Part shown: positions 6,680 through 14,474 of the stretch, piece after piece
Position numbering within the stretch: position 1 is the stretch's first letter
How the letters are laid out: every line of letters starts with the position of its first letter
Assembly: GCA_027016675.1 (NCBI GenBank)
Contig: JALUSH010000253.1
Span: 2,239-19,182 of the forward strand
Source: Thermodesulfovibrio sp.
GTDB lineage: Bacteria; Nitrospirota; Thermodesulfovibrionia; Thermodesulfovibrionales; JdFR-85
Direction of reading: 5' to 3'
DNA: 16,944 bases
Notes under the pieces: generated by a model
Database searches by the model: none
What the model saw: only the letters and a program-made list of their open reading frames with translations
Told to the model about the DNA's origin: nothing
Program-made: the position numbers and the translations under genes

Positions 6680-7906
6680 ATGTTCAAGAAGGTCTATCTT
6701 AAAAACAACATCCCCCTTGTAATGGAACGGATCCCTGGTGTTCGTTCTATTACCCTTGGCATATGGCTGAAGGTGGGATCAAGATATGAGAAGCCTCACG
6801 AAAGGGGACTTTCCCATTTCCTTGAACATATGTTCTTTAAAGGAACCACAAAAAGGTCCCAGAAGGATATAGCCTGTGAGGTAGACTCCCTGGGTGCTGA
6901 CCTGAATGCCTTCACCTCCAAGGAGACCACCACCTTTTATGTAAAGACCCTGGATGAGTATCTTTACAATGCCGCAGAACTGCTGGCAGACATATTTCTC
7001 AATTCCCTCTTTCCGGTTGAGGAGATTGAAAAGGAGAAAGGGGTTGTCCTTGAAGAGATACGGATGTCTGAAGACACACCAGACGACCATGTTCATGACC
7101 TCTTTAATGAGCTTGTATGGAACGATTCAGGCCTGGGTCACAGGATACTTGGAGATCCCCAGAGCATAGTTACTTTCAACAGAGAGATGTTGCTTGAGTA
7201 CATTAAAAGACATTATACAAGGGAAAACATCGTTATCTCCTGTGCGGGTAATATTGATTATGAGAGGGTAGAGGATATACTGAATCCCTGTATAGGTGAG
7301 ATAAGCCTATCAGGCAAAGAAAAAAACTCTAAAAAACCCTTTTTTAATCCAGTAAAAAAGGCTGTAACAAGAGACTGTGCAGAGGTACACATCTGCATGG
7401 GGGTAGAGGGTGTCTCACAGACAAGCCCCCACAGATACGCCCTTCTGCTCCTGAACACAATAATGGGAATGGGTGTGAGTTCAAGGCTCTTTCAGGAGAT
7501 CAGGGAGGAAAAGGGGCTTGCCTATACAGTTTATTCCTTTGCCTCCTCTTACTTTGATACAGGGCTCTTTGGTGTTTATGTGGGGACATCACCGGAGAAA
7601 TACAGAGAGGTTATCGAGATAGTAGAGAGACAGTTCAGAACATTCAGGGATACCGTGACCAGTGAAGAGATTGAAAGGGCCAAGAAACAACTACGAGGCA
7701 ATATAATACTTGCCCTTGAATCAACCTCGGGCAGAATGACAAACATAGCCCGTCAGGAGATCTACTATGGCAGATACTACAGCCCTGATGAGATTATTCA
7801 GATTATTGATAGTGTGGATATTGATGAGATCAGAGATCTGTCTGACATGCTCTTCAGGGACAATGATATTGCCATAACTCTTCTTGGTCCTGTTAAGGAG
7901 ATTTAA
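6680..7906 (+). CDS. M16-family zinc peptidase (processing-peptidase type)
   Basis: Metalloprotease related to mitochondrial processing peptidase beta and the Bacillus YmxG/MlpA group. The 408-residue length fits a single-unit M16B protein that dimerises to form the chamber. The inverted zinc motif is His46-Phe-Leu-Glu49-His50, and the distal zinc ligand is Glu126 in EKEKGVVLEEIRM, 76 residues past His50, as in mitochondrial processing peptidase. The C-terminal M16 half carries SSRLFQEIREEKGLAYTVYS (267-286), with the conserved Arg and Tyr. There is no signal peptide, so a cytoplasmic role is likely; the natural substrate is unknown. AAGGAG lies 6 nt before the ATG. It starts 56 bp after pnp, and pnp followed by an M16 peptidase is a common bacterial order. 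Its stop codon overlaps the purL stop. Confidence 0.94.
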   Translation: MFKKVYLKNNIPLVMERIPGVRSITLGIWLKVGSRYEKPHERGLSHFLEHMFFKGTTKRSQKDIACEVDSLGADLNAFTSKETTTFYVKTLDEYLYNAAELLADIFLNSLFPVEEIEKEKGVVLEEIRMSEDTPDDHVHDLFNELVWNDSGLGHRILGDPQSIVTFNREMLLEYIKRHYTRENIVISCAGNIDYERVEDILNPCIGEISLSGKEKNSKKPFFNPVKKAVTRDCAEVHICMGVEGVSQTSPHRYALLLLNTIMGMGVSSRLFQEIREEKGLAYTVYSFASSYFDTGLFGVYVGTSPEKYREVIEIVERQFRTFRDTVTSEEIERAKKQLRGNIILALESTSGRMTNIARQEIYYGRYYSPDEIIQIIDSVDIDEIRDLSDMLFRDNDIAITLLGPVKEI

Positions 7907-10900
7907 CTCTCCTCACACCAGTGGAAAGCATTCTGAAATAGTCTTAACCAGGGTGATGCCCTTAGTTGTTTTTTCCACTCCTCTGGCATCCATACCCATT
8001 GCCACTTGAGAAAGGTCCTCTCAGGATGAGGCATCATTGCAAGATGGCGACCATCAGGTGAGCAGAGTGCTGTAATACCCTCTGGAGAGCCATTTGGGTT
8101 CAGGGGATAGGTTTCAGTGGGCTTCCCCTCGTCATCAACGTATCTGAGGGGAGCAAGTGCTTTATCAATAACCTCCTTCTTTATATTCTCGTCAGGGAAA
8201 TACACTCTACCCTCTCCGTGTGCCACCCAAACTCCAAGTACAGAACCCTCCATCCCCTTTAGCATTATGGCAGGGCTTTCAATTACTTTAACCGTGGAGA
8301 ATCGCGATTCGAATCTTCCTGAGAGGTTTTGTATAAACCTGGGTTGATGGATATCATCAATGCCCCTCCATGGTACCCAGCCAAGGAGCGCCATAAGCTG
8401 GCATCCATTACATACACCAAGACTGAAGGTATCAGCTCTGTAATAGAATTTCTCAAATTCATTATACAGGGCACTATTGAATCTTATTCCACCTGCCCAG
8501 CCCTTTGCTGAGCCAAGCACATCAGCATAGCTGAAACCTCCCACAAAGGCAACACCCTTGAACTCACTGAGGGAGACTCTTCTGTTCAGTAGATCTGTCA
8601 TGGTGATGTCCCAGACATCAAATCCAGCATGATAAAAGGCCGAGGCCATCTCTCGGTCTCCATTGCTGCCCTCCTCACGCAGTATGGCCACCTTTGGTTT
8701 TGCCTCTTTCCTGAGTATCTCAAAAGGTGTCTCATCAGGTTCAAAGGTGATGGCATAGGGCGGCGCCTTTCTCTCTCTGCTTACCCTCCTTTCCTCATCA
8801 ACACATTCAGGGTTTGCCTGGAGCCTGTCAAGCCGGTAGCTTGTCTCCTCCCATACTTCTCTCAATAGAGGCATCTCCTCCTTCAGGACTGTCACATCAT
8901 TGACCTTTATGTTTATCTCTTTTTCCACCCTGGTAAAGCCAATTATTTCACATGGTATGCCATGTTTTTTAAACCTCTCCAGAACAGCCTGTTCATCTTC
9001 TTGGAGGTACTCCATCACAAGGCCCAGTTCTTCTGAAAAGAGCAATCTTACAGGGTCTTCAATATGGCTTTTCAGGTCAATATCAAGACCACAGTTACCA
9101 GAGAAGGCCATCTCAAGAAGGGTTGTAACAAGCCCACCGTCACTGCGGTCATGTCCTGAAAGGATAAGACCTTCATCAATCAGTTCCTGTACAGCCCTGA
9201 AGGCACGTTTAAAGAGATCCGTGTCATCAAGGTCGGGTGATTCGTCACCAATCTGTTTGTATACCTGTGCAAGTGCAGAACCACCTGTGCGGTATTTGCC
9301 TTTACCTAAATCTATATAGAGGATCTTGCTTTTCCCAGGATATTTGATGTCAGGCGTCACCACCTTGTTTATGTCAGGGCAGGCAGCGTATGCAGATATA
9401 ACAAGGGTGCCTGGCGATTTGACAACCTCTGTGTCGCCAGAGGGGGCTTTCACAAGTGCAGCCATGGAAAGACTGTCCTTACCTCCGTCAATGGCAACAC
9501 CAAGGTCTTTCATTACATCTCTCAGTGCAGTGGCTGCCTCATAAAGCCGTACACCCTCACCAGGAAGCTTTGGAGCCCACATCCAGTTGCCAGAGCATTT
9601 GATATCCTCAAGGGCGGTAATCCTTGCCCATACGATATTTGTTAGTGCCTCACCCACTGACATCCTGGCCATGGCAGAAGGGCTTATAAGCCCCTTTATG
9701 GGCTGTTCACCAATAGATATGGCTGCCCCTGTGGTAACAAAGTGACTCTGGGCTACCACAGCCACATCAGATAGGGTCAATTGAAGTGGACCAACACACT
9801 GTTGTTGTACAATAAGACCTGTTACACTCCGGTCAACCTTGTTGGTAAGGAATCTCTTTGACCCAACCGACAGAAGTCGCAATACCCGTTCAAGGGCATC
9901 TCTTACTGTGAGGTTTTCAGGAAGGTTTAATGGTAACAGTTTACGCTGGATGGTTTTTAACTCAAAGGTCTTCTGCGGCATCCTGCCCAGAACCTTTTCA
10001 AGCTGCAGATTTACAGGTGTGGAGCCATCAGTGCTGTCATAGACGATTACATATCCATCTCCTGTAACCTCACCGATTACTGAAAAGGGGAGCTTTTCTC
10101 TCTCGCAGAGTTCTGTGAATAGTTCAAGACTTTCTGGTTTTATAAGGATAGCATCATTCTCCTGGTACTCAGCACCCCATATCTCAAGAACAGACAGGGT
10201 CTGATCACCAAGTATTACCTTCCGGATATCAATCCTTGCACCTGCTGGATAGATAATCTCCTTTACCACATTTGAATTCCCACCAGCGCCTTGGTCATGT
10301 ATGCTGATGATGGGATTTTCATGCTGAAGCTCAACACATGCCCTGATAACCCTGTTAAGCTTTTGCTCCATCTCGGCATCGCCTCGTTGAACCGCACTGA
10401 AGTCAAGCTCTTCGATATTCTCTCCCTGTATCATGCTTGAAGCAGCGCCTCCGCCAATACCGATCCTGTAGGCAGGCCCACCAATCTTTACCACAAGCAT
10501 GCCTTTCTCTGGTTCACCCTTTCCAATATGCAGGTCGTCTATCTGTCCTACTCCACCAGTGAACATAATGGGCTTTACCCATTCATACCGCTCTCCATCA
10601 GGAAGTCTAAGACCAAAGGAACGGGTAAAACCCTGTATGATTGGTTCTCCGAACTTGTTACCATAATCAGAGGCACCATTGCTTGCCTCTATCTCAATCT
10701 GTAGTGGTGTGGCAAGATTGGATGGATAGTGGAATTCTTCCTCCCAGGGCTGTCTATATCCTGGTATCTGTAAATTACCGACAGAATAGGCAGCAGTACC
10801 AGCTATTGCAAGGCTTCCCCTTCCTGTGGCATGGACATCCCTTATCCTTCCCCCTGTACCTGTTTCTGCACCAGGAAAGGGAGCTACCCCAGTGGGAAAG

Positions 10901-11838
10901 TTATGGGTCTCTGCAGTAAAGATAATGTGGTATTTCTTTCTCTTCCTGGCAAAAGAAGAGGGGTTTCCTGAAAGAGAAGGAATAATGGTCTCTATCTCAA
11001 AGCCTTGAATAGCACTGGAATTATCCTTAAAGGCAATAACGCTATTTGGATTACTGTATCCAAGAGGCTCTTTTACAATATCCATTAATGTCTCCTGAAC
11101 CTCTGCACCGTCTATCAGAAGCCTCCCTTTGAAAAACCAGTGCCGTGAATGCTCACTGTTTGACTGACTGAGGTCAAAACACTCCACATTTGTGGGATTT
11201 CTGCCTATCTCGTTTACAAAGAGATTGTAATAATAATCAATATCCCACTCATCAAAGCCAAGCCCCATCTGCCTGTTTATCCTTCTCAGCGCCTCCTTGC
11301 CTTCTTCTATCAAGGGCACTGTATAGACAGGCTCAGGCCTGATGCCTGTCTCAAATGTGGTGAGCCGTTCAGGATAGGGGCATTCAGTCATCCTGTCGTG
11401 GATAAGTGGAAGTATCCTGGAGACTATCTCCTTTCTGTCACTCTGTGAGAGCCTTTCAGTTATAAGAAACCTGTATCTGCGGGAACGTTCTATCCTCGTG
11501 ATGGCAGTAATCCCACAGGTATGACAGATGGACACAGCATTCGTTGACCAAGAGGTTGTGAAATTCATCCGTGGACCCACCTCTATCAGGATGGAGTGAT
11601 CATCCTCTGTGAGGAAGGGTTGTTCTGAGAGGTTATGGGGTTCATAGGTCTCTGCAAGAAGCCACTGAAGGATCACCTTTTCGTTGTTGTTCAATTCTCT
11701 ACCTGATTGTATGTAAAAACAGAACTCTGTGCGAAGGCCAGAAACAAGTGGTGTAATATCCTCTTTAATTGTTTTAAGGAGGTTATTGACCCTGCCATCA
11801 CTCAGGGCCGGTTTTCTGTACAGGTATATCAAACTCAT
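7903..11838 (-). CDS. purL: Phosphoribosylformylglycinamidine synthase, single-chain large type
   Basis: Fourth step of purine synthesis: FGAR, glutamine and ATP give FGAM. At 1311 residues it is the large form (E. coli PurL about 1295) with everything in one chain. The order is a PurS-like N-terminal domain (about 1-150), a linker helix region (about 165-215), two tandem AIRS-type ATP-binding units (about 220-980) and a C-terminal glutaminase (about 1040-1311). Signatures are ETHNFPTGVAPFPGAETGTG (310-329) in the active half, the glutaminase nucleophile Cys1143 (GVCNGCQL), and His1271 and Glu1273 (MMPHPER), the remaining triad residues. The N-terminus aligns well with known PurL, so the ATG at 11838 is right although no Shine-Dalgarno sequence precedes it; the ATG overlaps the TGA of an 11-codon upstream frame. 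It is last in the minus-strand array, 36 bp after the kinase. Confidence 0.97.
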   Translation of the reverse strand: MSLIYLYRKPALSDGRVNNLLKTIKEDITPLVSGLRTEFCFYIQSGRELNNNEKVILQWLLAETYEPHNLSEQPFLTEDDHSILIEVGPRMNFTTSWSTNAVSICHTCGITAITRIERSRRYRFLITERLSQSDRKEIVSRILPLIHDRMTECPYPERLTTFETGIRPEPVYTVPLIEEGKEALRRINRQMGLGFDEWDIDYYYNLFVNEIGRNPTNVECFDLSQSNSEHSRHWFFKGRLLIDGAEVQETLMDIVKEPLGYSNPNSVIAFKDNSSAIQGFEIETIIPSLSGNPSSFARKRKKYHIIFTAETHNFPTGVAPFPGAETGTGGRIRDVHATGRGSLAIAGTAAYSVGNLQIPGYRQPWEEEFHYPSNLATPLQIEIEASNGASDYGNKFGEPIIQGFTRSFGLRLPDGERYEWVKPIMFTGGVGQIDDLHIGKGEPEKGMLVVKIGGPAYRIGIGGGAASSMIQGENIEELDFSAVQRGDAEMEQKLNRVIRACVELQHENPIISIHDQGAGGNSNVVKEIIYPAGARIDIRKVILGDQTLSVLEIWGAEYQENDAILIKPESLELFTELCEREKLPFSVIGEVTGDGYVIVYDSTDGSTPVNLQLEKVLGRMPQKTFELKTIQRKLLPLNLPENLTVRDALERVLRLLSVGSKRFLTNKVDRSVTGLIVQQQCVGPLQLTLSDVAVVAQSHFVTTGAAISIGEQPIKGLISPSAMARMSVGEALTNIVWARITALEDIKCSGNWMWAPKLPGEGVRLYEAATALRDVMKDLGVAIDGGKDSLSMAALVKAPSGDTEVVKSPGTLVISAYAACPDINKVVTPDIKYPGKSKILYIDLGKGKYRTGGSALAQVYKQIGDESPDLDDTDLFKRAFRAVQELIDEGLILSGHDRSDGGLVTTLLEMAFSGNCGLDIDLKSHIEDPVRLLFSEELGLVMEYLQEDEQAVLERFKKHGIPCEIIGFTRVEKEINIKVNDVTVLKEEMPLLREVWEETSYRLDRLQANPECVDEERRVSRERKAPPYAITFEPDETPFEILRKEAKPKVAILREEGSNGDREMASAFYHAGFDVWDITMTDLLNRRVSLSEFKGVAFVGGFSYADVLGSAKGWAGGIRFNSALYNEFEKFYYRADTFSLGVCNGCQLMALLGWVPWRGIDDIHQPRFIQNLSGRFESRFSTVKVIESPAIMLKGMEGSVLGVWVAHGEGRVYFPDENIKKEVIDKALAPLRYVDDEGKPTETYPLNPNGSPEGITALCSPDGRHLAMMPHPERTFLKWQWVWMPEEWKKQLRASPWLRLFQNAFHWCEES

Positions 11839-11870
11839 TGCGAGAGATATTTTAACCTAAAAGGAGGCAT
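11835..11870 (-). other. Possible 11-codon leader frame overlapping the purL start
   Basis: Between the kinase stop and purL, an ATG opens the frame MPPFRLKYLSQ and ends in TGA, which overlaps the purL ATG as ATGA. purL has no visible Shine-Dalgarno sequence, so reinitiation from this frame could load ribosomes on purL. The mini-frame itself also lacks a good ribosome-binding site, so it may be chance. Confidence 0.25.
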
Positions 11871-11874
11871 TTTT

Positions 11875-13113
11875 TTAAGAATAATCTTGTGGTAAAACAA
11901 TTTTAAATCTTGTTCCCTCTCTGCTGGAGTCAAAGGATATCCTTCCATTCAACAGGGAGATGTTCTTATGTACAATGGCAAGACCAAGGCCAGAGCCACT
12001 GTCCTTTGTGGTGTAAAAGGGCAGGAAGACCTTGTCCCTTATCTCTTCTGGTATACCTGAACCTGTGTCCTCTATAATGATTTCAACCTCTCTGCTGTCA
12101 GTATCTGATGCTACAATGATATCCAGCCTGCCACCTTCAGGCATGGCCTCAATGGCGTTTTGCAACAGGTTATTGATTGCCTGTTTCAGTAATACCTCAT
12201 CTGTGTTTATCCAGATATCATCAGATGAAAGGCTCACCTCCACATCCTTCCTTTCCTTGAGGATATGTCTGACAGATTTCTCAAGGAGGCCTTTGAGATC
12301 GGTCTTCTGTAGATTAGGCTTTACAGACTTTGAAAAGGAATGGAAGTCCTCTATTATCCTGTTCATCACATTTATTTCATCCATGATGGCCTTTACTTCT
12401 GGAAGGTTGTCTCCTTTCTTGGATAAGATCTTGGCATATCCTGAGATTACAGCCATGGGATTCCTCAGTTCATGGGCGATTCCAAGGGAAACCTCACCAA
12501 GGGAAGATAGCCATTGTCTGAGTTTCATCTGTTTTTCAAGGGTTTTGAGTTCTGTAAGGTCTGTAAAAACAAGTACATACCCTATCTGCTCTTCCCTTTG
12601 ATTAAATAATTGCGACAGTGTCAACCCCAGATAGATTTTACGACCATTATTTATTGTATAGGCACATTCTGCTCTGCTGATAGGTTCTTTCTTTGATAAC
12701 AGTTCTTTCACTGGAGAGGTAAATATCTCTTCATAACTTTTTCCCACCATATCTTCAGGTCTGGTATCAAGAATCCTTGATGCCGCAGTATTGACCTTTG
12801 TGATAATGAGATTGTTATCAAAGCTGACAACACCGCTTGGTACGCTCTGGATAATGTTGTTGCTGTAGCTCTCAACAAAGTCAGCCCTTTCCTCTGCTAT
12901 CTTTTTGAGTCTTTCCAGTTCCCGTTCCTTTTCTTTTAACTGTGAAAGCAACTGATGAAAGGTCTGAGCCATGAAGGAGATCTCGGTCTGTTTCTCCCTT
13001 TCCTGCCTGCTTTTTTTCTTTATGTATCTGAAAAGGATGAATAAAAAAAGGATAATTACAAGGGGAAGGATGGTCAGGACGATTAGATTAATGTTTAATA
13101 ACCCCTGATTCAT
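11875..13113 (-). CDS. Membrane-anchored PAS sensor histidine kinase
   Basis: Two-component sensor kinase of the NtrB-like type. One N-terminal membrane helix (about 8-29) is followed by a basic stretch and a coiled coil (about 35-80), a PAS domain (about 82-190), the HisKA dimerisation helix with phospho-acceptor His214 (GIAHELRNPM) and a HATPase_c domain (about 300-410). The ATP site is intact: Asn315/Asn319 (N box), DTGSGIP (349-355), FLPFYTTK (363-370) and GSGLGLA (373-379). With almost no periplasmic part, the signal is probably cytoplasmic or membrane-borne and read by PAS. Its ATG overlaps the moaC stop in ATGA, implying translational coupling. No response regulator is adjacent; purL follows instead, so the partner is encoded elsewhere. 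The ligand is unknown. Confidence 0.94.
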   Translation of the reverse strand: MNQGLLNINLIVLTILPLVIILFLFILFRYIKKKSRQEREKQTEISFMAQTFHQLLSQLKEKERELERLKKIAEERADFVESYSNNIIQSVPSGVVSFDNNLIITKVNTAASRILDTRPEDMVGKSYEEIFTSPVKELLSKKEPISRAECAYTINNGRKIYLGLTLSQLFNQREEQIGYVLVFTDLTELKTLEKQMKLRQWLSSLGEVSLGIAHELRNPMAVISGYAKILSKKGDNLPEVKAIMDEINVMNRIIEDFHSFSKSVKPNLQKTDLKGLLEKSVRHILKERKDVEVSLSSDDIWINTDEVLLKQAINNLLQNAIEAMPEGGRLDIIVASDTDSREVEIIIEDTGSGIPEEIRDKVFLPFYTTKDSGSGLGLAIVHKNISLLNGRISFDSSREGTRFKIVLPQDYS

Positions 13114-13598
13114 CTACTCTCAAGGCTTCTTTTAAACTCGCCACTTTTACCTCCACGCTTCTCAAGAAGCATAACCTGGGTGATAACCATCTCTCTGTCA
13201 ACGGCCTTGCACATATCGTAGATTGTCAATGCAGCCACTGCTGTGGCTGTAAGCGCTTCCATTTCCACACCTGTCTGACCTGTTGTCTTCACGCGTGAAA
13301 CAATCTCCACAGCGTTCTCATCATCAACAATATTAAAATCAACCTTTACGGAGGTAATACCAAGTGGATGACACAGGGGAATAAGTTGAGATGTCTTTTT
13401 TGTTTTTTTTATCCCTGCAATCCTTGCGACCTGAAAGACCTCTCCCTTGGCAATCCTGTTCTCTATTATCAGCTTCAGTGTCTCGGGTTTCATCTTAACC
13501 TTGCCACTGGCTACGGCCTCCCTCTCTGTGAGGGGTTTCCCCGAGACATCAACCATCCTTGCCTTACCCTCTTCATCTATATGTGTGAAATCAGACAT
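13110..13598 (-). CDS. moaC: Cyclic pyranopterin monophosphate synthase, molybdenum cofactor synthesis
   Basis: Acts after the radical-SAM enzyme MoaA, turning 3',8-cyclo-7,8-dihydro-GTP into cyclic pyranopterin monophosphate, the first isolable precursor of molybdopterin. The 162 residues are full length. Catalytic Lys51, Asp128 and Lys131 fall at the same numbers as in E. coli MoaC, within KGEVFQVARIAGIKKTKKTS and LTIYDMCKAVDREM. LIPLCHPL (72-79) and EALTATAVAALT (114-125) are family hallmarks. No other mo-genes are nearby, so moaC is separated from the rest of its pathway. The ATG has no Shine-Dalgarno sequence; a perfect TATAAT ends 6 nt upstream, so a leaderless transcript is possible alongside read-through from upstream genes. 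It overlaps the kinase gene by 4 bp. Confidence 0.96.
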   Translation of the reverse strand: MSDFTHIDEEGKARMVDVSGKPLTEREAVASGKVKMKPETLKLIIENRIAKGEVFQVARIAGIKKTKKTSQLIPLCHPLGITSVKVDFNIVDDENAVEIVSRVKTTGQTGVEMEALTATAVAALTIYDMCKAVDREMVITQVMLLEKRGGKSGEFKRSLESR

Positions 13599-13604
13599 TG
13601 TAAT

Positions 13605-13610
13605 ATTATA
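13605..13610 (-). promoter_or_regulatory. Candidate -10 box for a leaderless moaC transcript
   Basis: TATAAT on the minus strand ends 6 bp before the moaC ATG, so transcription from it would begin at or next to the A of the start codon (13598). The -35 region is poor (TTGTCG at a 19-bp spacing). Together with the missing Shine-Dalgarno sequence this suggests, but does not prove, an internal promoter giving leaderless mRNA. Confidence 0.3.
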
Positions 13611-13640
13611 ACCAAAATGACTGATTCTACGACAAAAAAC

Positions 13641-14474
13641 TCAATAAAAAATCTTCTTCCTGAACAATTCTGAAATACTCCCTTTGAATGCAATATAGTA
13701 GTAATTGTCACCTGTAAAATCTGAAATCCTGGCAAGCTTTTCTTTCTTCCTGTACCTCTTCTCTGTGATTATATCAATAGAACCTGACAGCTTAAGCCCT
13801 TCTATTTTTACATTGAAAAATCCTGTTACCCCGTCACCCTTTAAAATACCTTTCATTGAGAAAAGGGTTTTCCTTTCTAATCGCACAGTAAAAATGATCC
13901 TTTCAAAGAGGCTGAGGGGTATGATATCACCTCCAATACTTGTATCTTCAAGAAGAACATCCTCAACTGAACCAATATAGTTGAATCTTTTCAACTCTCT
14001 GTTATCCAGAGAGATGTATAGACTTCCTCTACCACGAAGATCTCCCCTGCCATTAACCCCTGACAATCGCGATAAAGGAAGGGCCTCTATCTCCAGATCC
14101 TTAATCTGAAAATTAAAAAGTACTCCATCCGGAGCTATATCCATTACAGTGTCTAATACTCCGTCAGAGATTTCACCTTTTGCATTAATTGATATATACG
14201 ATGAGAGAATTGAAAGGGGATTGATACTCCCCGATACCTCCTCCATACTTATAAGGGGATGGTCTTGTCTCTTCAAGAGGATATTCCTTACAGAAAACCG
14301 AAAGGGCGGGCTCTTCTTTAATGAATCAATGTCCGCTGTAATCTTACGACGGGCAATACTAAAACCGAGGCTTGACTCTATCTTCTGCTCAACCCACTGG
14401 TTGGGTAAGAAATACCATGAGGCTTCAAGAACAATCACCATGGACAGGATACCTATCAGTATCTTTTTTGTCAT
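13641..14474 (-). CDS. GspN/AsmA-like membrane-anchored protein
   Basis: A 277-residue protein with one N-terminal membrane helix (about 4-24); the rest is a beta-rich domain expected in the periplasm. Repeated short amphipathic strands, the segment NGRGDLRGRGSLYISLDN and the layout of ISMEEVSGSINPLSIL resemble the GspN family of type II secretion accessory proteins and, more distantly, AsmA-type bridge proteins. No single diagnostic motif settles this, and no other secretion genes are present, so the family call is tentative and the role unknown. Its ATG overlaps the TGA of the EndoQ-like gene by one base and has no Shine-Dalgarno sequence, implying translational coupling. moaC begins 42 bp downstream. 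The lysine- and arginine-rich C-terminus is unremarkable. Confidence 0.6.
   Translation of the reverse strand: MTKKILIGILSMVIVLEASWYFLPNQWVEQKIESSLGFSIARRKITADIDSLKKSPPFRFSVRNILLKRQDHPLISMEEVSGSINPLSILSSYISINAKGEISDGVLDTVMDIAPDGVLFNFQIKDLEIEALPLSRLSGVNGRGDLRGRGSLYISLDNRELKRFNYIGSVEDVLLEDTSIGGDIIPLSLFERIIFTVRLERKTLFSMKGILKGDGVTGFFNVKIEGLKLSGSIDIITEKRYRKKEKLARISDFTGDNYYYIAFKGSISELFRKKIFY

Noticed and set aside
12032..12601. Plus-strand frame of 189 codons opposite the histidine kinase
   Set aside because: It is an antisense shadow, serine-rich as expected from the complement of the kinase codons, and carries no motif.
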